Assembly (NCBI GenBank): GCA_017433415.1
Contig: JAFRHI010000023.1
Coordinates: 1 to 64,000 of the forward strand
From: Bacilli bacterium
GTDB taxonomy: Bacteria; Bacillota_I; Bacilli_A; RF39; UBA660
Direction of reading: 5' to 3'
DNA length: 64,000 nt
Position 1 is the stretch's first letter, and each line of letters starts with the position of its first letter. The position numbers and the translations under genes were made by a program. Below are positions 15,076-24,961 of this stretch, in pieces. The notes below the pieces were generated by a model that did no database searches, was not told where the DNA came from, and saw only the letters and a program-made list of their open reading frames with translations.

Positions 15076-15944
15076 TTATTTTATTGTTTGTTTCTAGTGG
15101 ATGTTCTGATAAGAATAGGGAGATAGAAGTTTTTAATGAAACTATTAGAGAAGAAATGACTCCTATTAGAGATGATAGTGGTGATTTTGTTGGTATAAAT
15201 GTGAATCTTGAAATACCTAGTAATTATGACAAAAAAGAAATATTAATAAATCCTAATATTTTCGATGGAATTAGTCAATATGAAACAATAAGAGCTGGAA
15301 AAAAATATACTATTAATTTGGACTTGAATAATAAAAGTAAGTATAGCTATTTTTATAAGAATAAATCTTTTAAAATTAGTACTAAATCAGTTGTTGATGT
15401 AAATAATTATTTAGATTTGGGTTTGATTGGTTTTGATGGGTTAAAAATATATGATCTTTATCAACCGTATAGGACAAAAAATGAGGCACTTAATAAATTG
15501 ATTGATTCAAATGATTTAGATTTATCTGATGAGATTATTGATGAAAAACTTAAGAATTTAGGATATTCAGGAATTTCTGATTTATATAGATATTATTTGG
15601 ATTATTATGGAGGTAAAAGCTTATACTTATTAGCGTCAAAAATATTTAGTGGAGAAGTATCTAAAAATTTAGAAACTAATAAGCAAATAATTATTCTTTC
15701 TTATAATTATTTTTATAATAGTTTAATAAAGTTTTGTTTAACGGAAGAAGAGTGCTATAGCATAGGTGAATTTATGGCTAATAAAGAGTTAAAAAATATA
15801 AATATTGCTAAAAGTAATTCTTCTGGTGATATTACTAAAGATTTTTATGTGTATATAGATGATAATTATAGAAATGATATATATAAATATTACAATTTTT
15901 TTGGTGATTTTAAGCTTGTTTTATCGAGAAAAAAGGGGCTTTAA
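15048..15944 (+). CDS. Putative lipoprotein of unknown function
   Basis: The 298-residue protein has a lipoprotein signal: a short positive start, a hydrophobic core and the lipobox VSSGC with Cys19. A beta-rich domain (about 30-120) is followed by a helical domain (about 140-240) with LGYSGISDLYRYYLDYYGG. I do not recognise the family. It probably sits on the outer face of the membrane. ATG 15048 behind AGGTGAT is chosen over GTG 15039. Confidence 0.65.
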   Translation: MNKSIFIFLFILLFVSSGCSDKNREIEVFNETIREEMTPIRDDSGDFVGINVNLEIPSNYDKKEILINPNIFDGISQYETIRAGKKYTINLDLNNKSKYSYFYKNKSFKISTKSVVDVNNYLDLGLIGFDGLKIYDLYQPYRTKNEALNKLIDSNDLDLSDEIIDEKLKNLGYSGISDLYRYYLDYYGGKSLYLLASKIFSGEVSKNLETNKQIIILSYNYFYNSLIKFCLTEEECYSIGEFMANKELKNINIAKSNSSGDITKDFYVYIDDNYRNDIYKYYNFFGDFKLVLSRKKGL

Positions 15945-15947
15945 TTA

Positions 15948-15979
15948 ATTGCTTAAAAAATAAGTAATTTTTTTTTATT
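15948..15979 (+). terminator. Terminator of the lipoprotein gene
   Basis: AATTGCTTA pairs with TAAGTAATT (one G-T pair) around an A5 loop, followed by a T-rich tract. The -10 TATAAT at 16008-16013 then opens the large pilus/secretion cluster; no good -35 is visible. Confidence 0.65.
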
Positions 15980-16042
15980 TGTGCTTTTTTTTTTATTTAA
16001 AGTAGGTTATAATTAAATAGAGTAAAAATAGGGAGTGATCCT

Positions 16043-17587
16043 ATGATAGTAAGAAAGCCATATGCATTTTTGATTAAGAACTTTAGAAAAATACATATAT
16101 TTTTATTGGTTCTTAGTCTTTTTGTTGCGTACAAATTAGTAAATGTTAATAGCTTTGTTAATGAGTTTATGAGATTGGGTGTATATGATTCATATGCTGA
16201 TCCAATTACTAAACATATTACATCAACGCTATTATTGTTTACTTTTTTGATTGCTGTAGGATGTGGAGCTTTAATACTTTTATTGAGATATAAGAAAAAG
16301 CCATGGAAATTATATTTAGTTCCATTTATTGAATATACAGCAATGTTTTTTGTACTTAATATTATAAGAAATTTCTTTTTGAAAGCAACATACGATGTTG
16401 CGACAACGGATTTAAGATTTTCTAGAGATTTATTGTTAATATTTTTAATTGCTCAATTGCCAGCAATTGCAATATTCGTTATGAGAACTTTGGGAATGGA
16501 TTTGCAAAAATTCCACTTTAATTTAGATGATGAATATTTAGAACTTAATGAAGATGATAGAGAAGAAATAGAAATTAATATTGATGTTGATACTAATTCG
16601 TTTAAAAGATTCTTTAAGAGAATGTGGAGAAATTTAGAATACTTTTATAATGAGCATAAACTTATTTGTTTGGGAGTATTAGCTATAGTAGGAATGGTTT
16701 TTGTATATAATTCCTATAAGTATATTTTTGTTACTAATAGAATTTATAAACAAGGAGAAATTTATTCTGTTAATGGTTACAATATGAAAATAAATGCTAC
16801 ATATTTTACTGATAAAAGTTATAATGGAGAAATAATTTCTAAGAGTAGTAATTTTATAATAGTAGATCTTGAGATTACAAATAATTCTGCACCTAGGAAA
16901 ATAGATATGAATAAGTTTCATTTGAAGAGTGGTACAGAAGATTATACAACAACAGAAAAGATGTATGCTAATGAATTCCAGGATTTAGGAAATTGCTATG
17001 ATAGAGTTAGAGAATTAAAAAGAGATGAAACGGTAAGAGCTATTGTTGTTTATAAAGTTAAAGCAAAACATAAAAAGAATAGTTTTACATTGTTCTATCA
17101 AGAAGATAAAGTTTTAAGAAGAATTAGATTGAATGTAAAAGATATAAGTAAAATAAAAGATAGTAAGAAATTAGAATTAGGAGATGACTTAACTTTTAGT
17201 TTAAAAAATGATGAAAAAAGTTTTTCTTTAGATAGTTATGGTTTCGATAAAACTATGGATTATACAGTTAGGTCATGCAATACTACTAAATGTTTTACTA
17301 AGAGTGATAAATATAGTGCTAATGATGGCTATTTAATTCTTAAAATTGATTTTGCTTCAAGTGATTTTGAGGGCAAAGACATGATTGACTTTTCTACTAA
17401 ATATGGTAAAATTATTTATAAGAATAGTGAAGCTGAAGATGAGGAAATTGAATTTAAATATCCGTTTAATAGAGTGGCAACAGGAAAATATATTTATACC
17501 TTGGTTCCAGATGATATGGATGAATCTGAATCAATTGAAATAGATTATGTTATTAGGAATAAGAGGTATAAATATAAATTAAAATAA
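16043..17587 (+). CDS. Multi-pass membrane protein with DUF4352-like outer domain
   Basis: The 514-residue protein is first in the Tad/T4SS cluster. It has four N-terminal helices (about 18-36, 62-82, 90-112, 128-147), an acidic cytosolic loop (LNEDDREEIEINIDVD), a fifth helix (about 207-226) and a beta-rich extracytoplasmic part of about 285 residues. The stretch VDLEITNNSAPRKIDMNKFHLKS resembles the DUF4352/immunoglobulin-like fold of Gram-positive surface proteins. It may be a scaffold or assembly factor. It lies 20 bases upstream of the next gene with no terminator between. Confidence 0.6.
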   Translation: MIVRKPYAFLIKNFRKIHIFLLVLSLFVAYKLVNVNSFVNEFMRLGVYDSYADPITKHITSTLLLFTFLIAVGCGALILLLRYKKKPWKLYLVPFIEYTAMFFVLNIIRNFFLKATYDVATTDLRFSRDLLLIFLIAQLPAIAIFVMRTLGMDLQKFHFNLDDEYLELNEDDREEIEINIDVDTNSFKRFFKRMWRNLEYFYNEHKLICLGVLAIVGMVFVYNSYKYIFVTNRIYKQGEIYSVNGYNMKINATYFTDKSYNGEIISKSSNFIIVDLEITNNSAPRKIDMNKFHLKSGTEDYTTTEKMYANEFQDLGNCYDRVRELKRDETVRAIVVYKVKAKHKKNSFTLFYQEDKVLRRIRLNVKDISKIKDSKKLELGDDLTFSLKNDEKSFSLDSYGFDKTMDYTVRSCNTTKCFTKSDKYSANDGYLILKIDFASSDFEGKDMIDFSTKYGKIIYKNSEAEDEEIEFKYPFNRVATGKYIYTLVPDDMDESESIEIDYVIRNKRYKYKLK

Positions 17588-17607
17588 AAGAATATAAGGA
17601 GAAATTT

Positions 17608-19404
17608 ATGAATAAATCAGTAAAAAACAAATTAAGATTACTTGTTACTGTTGGAATAATATTTCTATTTGTGTGGTTTTTAGTATTGTCACCAATGATT
17701 ACATTTCATAATAATGAGAAAAAGTTAGAAAATGCGGCTAGAAGATATTTTGATTTGAATAGTAATCAGTTGCCAACTGGTGAAAGAATAAAAACAGTTA
17801 CATTAAAAACTTTATATCATAAGTCATTTATTGAAAGTGATTTGTTTATGCCTTACAGTAAGAAAACTTGTTCTGTTGATGATAGTTGGGTAAAAGTAAA
17901 ACGTGTTAATAATGAATATAAATATTATGTGTATTTAGATTGTGGAGTTTTATCTTCAACTATTGATCATAAAGGACCAACAATTAAGTTAAATGGTGAT
18001 ATGGAGATGGTTGTTGGTAAAGGTGAGAAATATAGTGAACAAGGTGTTAAGAGTGTTGTTGATAACTCTGATGGTAAAATGAAGGTAGAAGATGTAACTA
18101 TTAAGAGTAATGTTGATACTTCTAAAGTTGGAGAATATGAAGTTAATTATATTGCTTTTGATGGTTTGGCTAATAAAACAGTTACAACTAGGAAGGTTAC
18201 AGTGGTTCAGAAATTGAATAGTACTGTTAAACAAGAAACAGATGGAGTTGGATATTATAGTGGATATAATCCAAATAATTATGTTTATTTTTCAAATATG
18301 TTGTTTAGAATAGTTGGATTAGACGGAGATAATGTTCGGATTGTTGCGGATAAAGATATTGCTAATGTTAATTTCGATGGAATTGATAAATGGTTAGAAT
18401 ACTATGAGGAACATTTAACAGATAGTGCAAAGAAATTAATGGTTGATTCTAAATATTGTAATATGACAATTTCTGATGATGCATTAGATACTACACAATG
18501 TAATAGTTATTCAAAGAAAAAGAAAATTGGTATTATTTCAATAGATGATGCTAATAGGGCAGAAGATTCTAATGGTGGTAATTATTTATTGCAAAAGACT
18601 ATTACTTGGTTTTCTAATCCTAAAGATAAAGATAATGCTTATGCATATAGAATTATGTTTTTTGGTTCTTTAAAGCATTATATGAGTTTTGAAAAGGTTC
18701 ATAATTTTGGTGTTAGACCTGTTATTACAATAAAAGGTGATACTTTAATTAAAAATGGTAGTGGAACAGAAAGTGATCCATATATGTTTGAAGATTATGT
18801 AAAGCCAAAAGCTCACGTTGAAGTTAATACGAGACCGGTTGGTGAATATATTTCATATAGTGGTTACTTATGGAGAATAGCTGAAGTTAATCCAGATGGA
18901 ACAACGAGAATTATTTGTGAACAGTCTTTATATGATAATGGTAAATTAATTAAAATATTTTATAAAGTTAAAAATGCCAAAGTTGTCATGTATAATCCTA
19001 CTCAAAAAGGTAATGTTGGTTATGTAATTAATAATAAATCTAGTGAATTTGTTGATACAAAATATTTTGTTAAATTTAATGAGAGTGTTCCAATATATAA
19101 GGAAGAACCAAATTATGGACAAGAGGTAGATATAAAGAAATATAAAGTAAAAATATCTTCACCTAATATGTATGAAATGTTTAGCGCTACTACTGACAAT
19201 TCGCTTATTTCTTCTTACTGGTTTGTTAATACTACTAAAAGTAAAGTTGAAAATCCAGGTATGAGTGAAACGGGTGCTGTTATGTATGGTAGTGAGTCTT
19301 CTTACTATACTTATGGTATAAGACCTGTTGGTGTGCTTGATAAGAAGTGTTTAATAAGTAGTGGTAAGGGTACTAAAGAAAGTCCATACATTATTACAAA
19401 GTAG
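17608..19404 (+). CDS. Membrane-anchored surface protein: pilin-like module, Ig-like domain and WRI/VRPVI-type domains
   Basis: The 598-residue protein has one N-terminal helix (about 8-30), then a module AARRYFDLNSNQLP...KTCS...YYVYLDCG. The same module follows the helix in the proteins at 41696-42925 and 51827-54622. A DUF5011-like Ig fold follows (KGPTIKLNGDMEMVVGKG ... GEYEVNYIAFDGLANKT). The C-terminal half has two copies of a domain with the LFRIVG or LWRIAEV opening and the VRPVITI or IRPVGVL plus GSGTESDPY ending. Probably a minor pilin-like or adhesive component displayed outside the membrane. Confidence 0.7.
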   Translation: MNKSVKNKLRLLVTVGIIFLFVWFLVLSPMITFHNNEKKLENAARRYFDLNSNQLPTGERIKTVTLKTLYHKSFIESDLFMPYSKKTCSVDDSWVKVKRVNNEYKYYVYLDCGVLSSTIDHKGPTIKLNGDMEMVVGKGEKYSEQGVKSVVDNSDGKMKVEDVTIKSNVDTSKVGEYEVNYIAFDGLANKTVTTRKVTVVQKLNSTVKQETDGVGYYSGYNPNNYVYFSNMLFRIVGLDGDNVRIVADKDIANVNFDGIDKWLEYYEEHLTDSAKKLMVDSKYCNMTISDDALDTTQCNSYSKKKKIGIISIDDANRAEDSNGGNYLLQKTITWFSNPKDKDNAYAYRIMFFGSLKHYMSFEKVHNFGVRPVITIKGDTLIKNGSGTESDPYMFEDYVKPKAHVEVNTRPVGEYISYSGYLWRIAEVNPDGTTRIICEQSLYDNGKLIKIFYKVKNAKVVMYNPTQKGNVGYVINNKSSEFVDTKYFVKFNESVPIYKEEPNYGQEVDIKKYKVKISSPNMYEMFSATTDNSLISSYWFVNTTKSKVENPGMSETGAVMYGSESSYYTYGIRPVGVLDKKCLISSGKGTKESPYIITK

Positions 19405-19416
19405 GTGGTGATAGTA

Positions 19417-20238
19417 GTGAAAAAGAAAAAGAAATTAAAAAATAAAGTTGGGAAAAAGCAAATCTTTCTGCTGGGAATTTCTGCATTGATTGTACTAGCG
19501 TTGCTTTTCCTCTTTTGCGTTTATGTCTTTGGTTTTTTTGGTAATAAATACCGAATAGAATCAAGAACTAAAAATGTTATAGAGGCAAAAAAGAAAGATG
19601 ATGAAAACATAAAAACAGTTGGTTGGATTAGAGTACAGGGTACGAACATAGATTATCCGGTAATATATGCACCAGGATATGATTTTTCAGCTAAAGTTGA
19701 TGATTTTGCTTGGATAGAAGTTGAATTTAATGAGTTAAATAATATTGTGTATATTTCAGGTCATAATATTAAAAATTTATCTAAAAATCCAATTATAGGT
19801 GATAAAAGTCATACAAGATTTGAACAACTGATGGCATATACATATTATGATTTTGTAAAAGATAATCAATTTATTCAATATACTTTTAATGGAAAAGATT
19901 ATCTTTATAAAATATATTCTGTTTCTTATGTTGATTTTTATAAACTTGATTTGTACAATCTTGGTCCATATGATGGAGATCGAATGGAGAGGTATATAGA
20001 AGCGACAAAAGCGCAAAGCCTTTTCAACTTTGATGTTGATGTCAAGAATACAGATAAAATTATTTCACTAGATACTTGTACAAGAATGTATGGTGAAATA
20101 TCAACTATGCATTTTAGAGTTAATGGTAGACTTTTACGAAAAGGTGAAGCTGCTAAAATAAGTAAAGTTACTACTAATTCGAAGTATGAAGAAATAGAAA
20201 AAATAATGGAAGGAGAAAAGAAATATGAAGATGCATAA
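19417..20238 (+). CDS. Class B sortase
   Basis: The protein has a lysine-rich start, a signal-anchor helix (about 14-40) and a class B sortase domain with GWIRVQGTNIDYPVI, catalytic His116 in SGHN, Cys221 in SLDTCTR and Arg234 in HFRVNGR. Sortases join sorting-motif proteins to wall or pilus subunits. I found no LPxTG or NPxTN-type C-terminus among the neighbouring products, so its substrate is open. GTG 19417 behind AGGTGGTGAT is chosen over the in-frame GTG 19405. It overlaps the next gene by 14 bases. Confidence 0.88.
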   Translation: MKKKKKLKNKVGKKQIFLLGISALIVLALLFLFCVYVFGFFGNKYRIESRTKNVIEAKKKDDENIKTVGWIRVQGTNIDYPVIYAPGYDFSAKVDDFAWIEVEFNELNNIVYISGHNIKNLSKNPIIGDKSHTRFEQLMAYTYYDFVKDNQFIQYTFNGKDYLYKIYSVSYVDFYKLDLYNLGPYDGDRMERYIEATKAQSLFNFDVDVKNTDKIISLDTCTRMYGEISTMHFRVNGRLLRKGEAAKISKVTTNSKYEEIEKIMEGEKKYEDA

Positions 20239-23200
20239 GAAAAAGATGTTAGGGGTTTTTGGTTTTTTGATAGTTTTAGCAGTTTTCTTTGCTTATAAAT
20301 CATTTAGTTCAGTACTAGCTGCTCCTGGTGAGCCAGATCCATCACCGCCAAAAAATTGTGCTGTTAGTGATGAGAATCAAGTAAATTTAGCAAAATACTA
20401 TGGTGTTATTGCTGAATGGAATGAAGAAAGTATTACTGTAGATGGTAGAGAATATGGTCCAAATACTGTAGTTGTGATAACAAGTAAACATGGTTCTTTT
20501 AGGGTAAGTGCATTAGAGTTAAATACTAATTACATTGATGCACAATTTACTCAAGATGGATATTATTATAATATTGATGGTAAACCTGGTGTTGTTAATG
20601 GCAATGGTAGTTATATAGTATTGCCAATAAATAAAAACACGCCTCCGGGTACTACTATAAAACTTAAAATGGCTTTGTCAGAAACAGATAGTGGTGTACC
20701 TCATTGTTCTTCTTTAGCAGCTTTAAATGGTGATGGTACAGGATCTACATATGGAAGAATTATAGAAATTGAAATTCCTGCGCTTTTTAATGTAGTTCTT
20801 GATAATGTTCATAATCCTGAATTTGCTAATGAAACAGATCTTGTTAGTGATAGTCCATGTAAGCAATTACGTGTAACACCTGCTGGTGAAAGCACTCCAA
20901 ATGCGGAAGAATCTTTTTATAGAGCAAAACTTCCATATTGCTTTAATTCTAGTGTTTCAAGTGCGTATAAGAGAGAAACTGTATCTGATCTTGTTAGTAA
21001 TATAAGATCAGTATGGAAAACCAGCAGCGATTATACTGCTACTAATAATCATACTAGTAATGAGACTTGGACATTAAATTTTGAGGAGAGTAAGGCCAAA
21101 GCGTTGGGAAAAAGTGAGCACTCATTTATATTTAGTGAAAAACTTTGGTTTAAAAATGTAGATGAGTCTAAAGTAAAGGAAGCAATTGGTGATAGTTATT
21201 CTAATTATGTAGAGGATTATTACCAAATACGTTGTGTTAAGGGGAGTAATGGTGCAAAAGATGATATTTATCTTTTGACTAAATGTACTGCTCAATGGAA
21301 TGCTGATCACAGTATAAATAGTGATGGTAGTTGTATATATATTAATAAAAATGGAATTGATGAAATAGCAACTGTTCCTAGACAGTCATTAACATATTTA
21401 AGTGAGTGTACTAATCCAGCTGGTAGTGCTGGCTCTGCTACAAACAAAATAGAATTAAAATGTAATTCTAAGCCAAATAAATGGGATTCTTCGGATCCAA
21501 CTAATCCTAGCAAAAATGATTTTACTAATTTATATACACATTATTATTCATATCGAGATGAAAATGGTAAAGAATTAGATAAAAGATATGATAATACTAC
21601 TGAAAATATTGATTTAGATAAATATGATCTTGTTTATAATATTGATGCTAATGTTGATTATTATTATGCTACTGAAAAATGGACTAGATCATATCCTTAT
21701 CCTGAATGGGATGGTAATAATGTTAATGGAAGTAAAATGGAAGGCGCAAAATGCGACTTAAAATGTGAGGAAGTAGTTGAAGTAAAATATGGACCTCCGG
21801 CAGCAATTAAAGCTGGATTGTGTTTTGAATATCAAATTCAAGTAACGAGTAAGGTTCAGTGTAATGGTGATGTTATTGGTGATGTTCCAACTCCACCTAA
21901 TCTTTGTTCACCTGTTCCGTATTGTAATGATCTTTCTAATTATATGCATCAAGCTGGTCCAACGGAACAATACGATAAATGTGTCAAATCTTGTGATGGT
22001 GGAAAATATACTAAAAAGTGTAGTGATAAGTGCTATAAAAAAGTTTATGGAAAATCTTCAAAATCAAAAGCTAGTAAAATGGCTGCAGCTAGTGTAGCAA
22101 CAGCTACTTTAGAGAAAACAGGGGCTACAGTTACTGCTACTTGTACTAGAGAAGAAGTAGCTAATAGGGATCCTAAATGTTATGCCGGTAAATACTCATA
22201 TAATAATGGAACAATTTCTTGGAATAGCGCTAGTGGAGAAACATATGCTAGATATTATTTTGATGTTGAGTTTGATCGTACTAAAAATGATCATTTGAAT
22301 CCTAGTGGTCGTTATTATCTTCCTATAAATGGATTTAAAACGCATGTTAATTCTGTTGATGGTAATAATTATTCAAGTGCTTGTTCTAATGTATGTCGTT
22401 TTTCTAATTCTAATTGCCCAGCAAGTTATAAAGTAAATGGATATTACTTTTATAATGAAGAGGACATAGAAAAATATTATCAATCTGCTATGGATTCTTA
22501 TAAGTCTGCTATTTCGAAGTGTACTGCAGCTGCAAAATGTACTACAAAGACTGCAAACTTTACAATTCAAGCATCATATATTGATTCAAGTGATAAGAAA
22601 GAGATTATAACATTTCCATATAGTACGGAACCTGATAAATTAGAATCAAGTGAGACAGATGAAAATGTTTGTAAGAATAGTGGTATGCTTGAAGCACCAC
22701 ATATATTATTAAATTTTGGTGGATGTTATGGTGGCTGCCCTAATAATAATGAGTATCATGCTCATTGGAGTTTCCCTGGAACTTATAGAGATAATAAGCA
22801 TAAAACTTATACTTATGAAGATAAATCTAAGGATTCTAGATGGAAAGGAATTCCTGATAAATTCTGTGTTAAAGAAGATGTTAAAAATGTAAATACTGGC
22901 TGGTGGAAAATGTTCTTTAGCCATTATAGTGATGAAGTTATTAAATCTAAAGGTATTGATCCAGAATATTATCAAAATGCTTATGGAGATGCTACTGATA
23001 AGCCAGATGCAGATGGTTGGAATATAAAAGGTAGTACAACTAATTTTGGACATTTCGGTTGGGATATTGATGTTGAATGTTTCTATGCAATAAGTAGACC
23101 ACCAACATGTCCTTCTGGTGATCCAGATTGTTCAGGTGGTGGAGGTGATGATCTATCAACGACACTAAGAATAAGACCTGTTGATTTGAATAATATGTTC

Positions 23201-23599
23201 CCTAATCAAGAAGGAAAATCAGTTGAAGAGACAAGAGGATTTAACTGGACGGAATACGCTACTGATTTAAAAAATCCTGCTAATCCGTCATTACCTGATG
23301 AATATAGTGAAAAGGTTATGAAAGCCGGATATAGTGTATACGATAGTGATGAAAATCTTGATTATGAAATTTATTTAACACCAACGCTTATAAATAAATT
23401 ACGTAAAAAGGATATTCAACCTAGAGATTATACTGGTGAATTTATCCTTAGCAACGGTGTTCCAAATGCTTATAAGAGTGGTTTACTTAGAACTGGTGAA
23501 TTAGCTCACTGTGAAGGATGTAAGATTCCTAATGAATCAATTCTTGGTTGTGTTGATATTGAAAACTGGAAATCTACAAAGTGCTTAGGTATAGAGTAA
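20225..23599 (+). CDS. Large secreted or anchored cysteine-rich protein
   Basis: The 1124-residue protein has an N-terminal signal or anchor (about 8-32, ending SVLAAPGEP) and no C-terminal helix or sorting motif. It carries about 37 cysteines, many in C-x2-4-C pairs (KCDLKCEE, KCVKSC, CSNVC, CYGGC, HCEGC), which suggests extensive disulfides or metal sites. The region around residue 610 is Lys/Ser/Ala-rich. I do not recognise the family. Its place between a sortase and CpaB suggests an exported structural or adhesive component of the pilus-like machine. ATG 20225 follows GGAAGGAGA. Confidence 0.65.
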   Translation: MKMHKKKMLGVFGFLIVLAVFFAYKSFSSVLAAPGEPDPSPPKNCAVSDENQVNLAKYYGVIAEWNEESITVDGREYGPNTVVVITSKHGSFRVSALELNTNYIDAQFTQDGYYYNIDGKPGVVNGNGSYIVLPINKNTPPGTTIKLKMALSETDSGVPHCSSLAALNGDGTGSTYGRIIEIEIPALFNVVLDNVHNPEFANETDLVSDSPCKQLRVTPAGESTPNAEESFYRAKLPYCFNSSVSSAYKRETVSDLVSNIRSVWKTSSDYTATNNHTSNETWTLNFEESKAKALGKSEHSFIFSEKLWFKNVDESKVKEAIGDSYSNYVEDYYQIRCVKGSNGAKDDIYLLTKCTAQWNADHSINSDGSCIYINKNGIDEIATVPRQSLTYLSECTNPAGSAGSATNKIELKCNSKPNKWDSSDPTNPSKNDFTNLYTHYYSYRDENGKELDKRYDNTTENIDLDKYDLVYNIDANVDYYYATEKWTRSYPYPEWDGNNVNGSKMEGAKCDLKCEEVVEVKYGPPAAIKAGLCFEYQIQVTSKVQCNGDVIGDVPTPPNLCSPVPYCNDLSNYMHQAGPTEQYDKCVKSCDGGKYTKKCSDKCYKKVYGKSSKSKASKMAAASVATATLEKTGATVTATCTREEVANRDPKCYAGKYSYNNGTISWNSASGETYARYYFDVEFDRTKNDHLNPSGRYYLPINGFKTHVNSVDGNNYSSACSNVCRFSNSNCPASYKVNGYYFYNEEDIEKYYQSAMDSYKSAISKCTAAAKCTTKTANFTIQASYIDSSDKKEIITFPYSTEPDKLESSETDENVCKNSGMLEAPHILLNFGGCYGGCPNNNEYHAHWSFPGTYRDNKHKTYTYEDKSKDSRWKGIPDKFCVKEDVKNVNTGWWKMFFSHYSDEVIKSKGIDPEYYQNAYGDATDKPDADGWNIKGSTTNFGHFGWDIDVECFYAISRPPTCPSGDPDCSGGGGDDLSTTLRIRPVDLNNMFPNQEGKSVEETRGFNWTEYATDLKNPANPSLPDEYSEKVMKAGYSVYDSDENLDYEIYLTPTLINKLRKKDIQPRDYTGEFILSNGVPNAYKSGLLRTGELAHCEGCKIPNESILGCVDIENWKSTKCLGIE

Positions 23600-23621
23600 A
23601 ATGAGGAGGTTATATTAAGGT

Positions 23622-24116
23622 ATGAATAAAGGTATGTTAACTATAGGAATTATACTTCTTAGTATAATTGCCTTGTTACTTGTAAATGTTTTGACAAATT
23701 TTTCTACAGGTAGTGAACTTGATTATTACCTAGTTAAAGAAGTAACTGATGCAGCTATGGATGATTCACGTGATGTAGTACATGATAATAGATGTGGTTT
23801 AGCAAGAATTGATAGAGAAAGATTTGTAGAAAGTTTTATTTGGAGATTTGTAAGAGGTATCGATGCTACTAGAGCTTATGATATAAAATTCTATGATATT
23901 TCTGAACAACCTCCTAAAGTAAGTGTTAAAGTTGATTCATTAACAGTACTTGCATTTAATGCTGGCGGCGACAATCCTGAGACTGTTGCTGCCGACATTA
24001 CAACTAGTTATGATGCTATAGGTGAATCTAACGAATTATATAATGAAGTTATTGAAGAAGCACTACACGATAGTAAGAGTGATTTATGTACACCAGTGCT
24101 TGAAGAGGAAAAATAG
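23622..24116 (+). CDS. Small anchored protein, possible pseudopilin
   Basis: The 164-residue protein has an N-terminal helix (about 5-25) directly followed by NFSTGSELDYYLVKEVTDAAMDD, then an alpha/beta domain of about 120 residues. TM-then-globular layout and position just before cpaB suggest a pseudopilin or TadE/TadG-like part, but it lacks a standard prepilin cleavage site. AGGAGG lies 13 bases before ATG, rather far. Function uncertain. Confidence 0.55.
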   Translation: MNKGMLTIGIILLSIIALLLVNVLTNFSTGSELDYYLVKEVTDAAMDDSRDVVHDNRCGLARIDRERFVESFIWRFVRGIDATRAYDIKFYDISEQPPKVSVKVDSLTVLAFNAGGDNPETVAADITTSYDAIGESNELYNEVIEEALHDSKSDLCTPVLEEEK

Positions 24117-24131
24117 AAAGGGTGAAGAAAA

Positions 24132-24938
24132 ATGGGTAGTTTAGCAACGGGATTAAAAAAGTTTTTACAAAATAAAAACACTGTTACTGTTGTTGGTATT
24201 GTTGTTGCAATATTTATATTATATATTGCATATACTATGAGAATTAATTCAGCAATAAATCCGGTAGTAGTACCATATGCTTTAGAACAAATACCAGCTG
24301 GTACACAGATAACATCTGGTATGGTTGATACTAGAGAAGTGCCACCGGCAATGCTTGAAGGTGATGTTATACGTAATGTTGGTGATGTTGTTGATAAGTA
24401 TTCAGCTGCTGATACTGTTATTCCAGAAGGAAGCTTGTTCTATAAAAGAGCAGTAGTTGAGAAAGAACAATTACCTGCAAATATTATTTTGGATTATCCA
24501 AAAGGATATGTATTGTATAATTTGTCTGTTGATACTGATAGTACTTATGGTAACTCTGTTTATCCAGGAAATTATATTGATATTTATTTAAAGGCAGTAA
24601 ATAAAGTTCCAGATAATCAAGTAGTGACACCAGATGCTGATAAGATAATGTTAGGTAGATTAATTTCTAATATTCATGTTTTAGCTGTAAAAGATGCTTC
24701 AGGGCAACCAGTATTCCAAAATATTGATGAAATGAGAACTCCTTCAATGGTTGTGTTTGCTGTTCCTGAGGAATATTATATTTTACTAAAGAAAGCTGAA
24801 TTCATGAGATCTTATGATACGACATTAATTTTAGTTCCAACTAATGAAAGTTTAAAAGAAGAACCAGGTGAGTTGGAAATAAGCAGTGAACAGTTGAAAA
24901 ACTGGATAAATGCTAATACTGTTTGGACAGAAAGTTAA
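24132..24938 (+). CDS. cpaB: CpaB/RcpC-like Tad pilus assembly protein (SAF domain)
   Basis: The 268-residue protein has an N-terminal helix (about 20-38), then a SAF domain with YALEQIPAGTQITSGMVDTREV, and an RcpC-like domain with YVLYNLSVDTDSTYGNSVYPGNYIDIYL (shown as adjacent short segments). CpaB/RcpC proteins are envelope components of Tad (Flp) pilus systems. The gene is followed 23 bases later by the CpaF-type ATPase, the usual Tad order. Confidence 0.87.
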   Translation: MGSLATGLKKFLQNKNTVTVVGIVVAIFILYIAYTMRINSAINPVVVPYALEQIPAGTQITSGMVDTREVPPAMLEGDVIRNVGDVVDKYSAADTVIPEGSLFYKRAVVEKEQLPANIILDYPKGYVLYNLSVDTDSTYGNSVYPGNYIDIYLKAVNKVPDNQVVTPDADKIMLGRLISNIHVLAVKDASGQPVFQNIDEMRTPSMVVFAVPEEYYILLKKAEFMRSYDTTLILVPTNESLKEEPGELEISSEQLKNWINANTVWTES

Positions 24939-24961
24939 AATAAAAAAGGGATGTGAGCTAG

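Noticed and set aside
19417-23599. The 1124-residue protein as substrate of the adjacent sortase
   Set aside because: No LPxTG, NPxTN or similar motif with a hydrophobic tail at its C-terminus, so a direct substrate claim is not supported.
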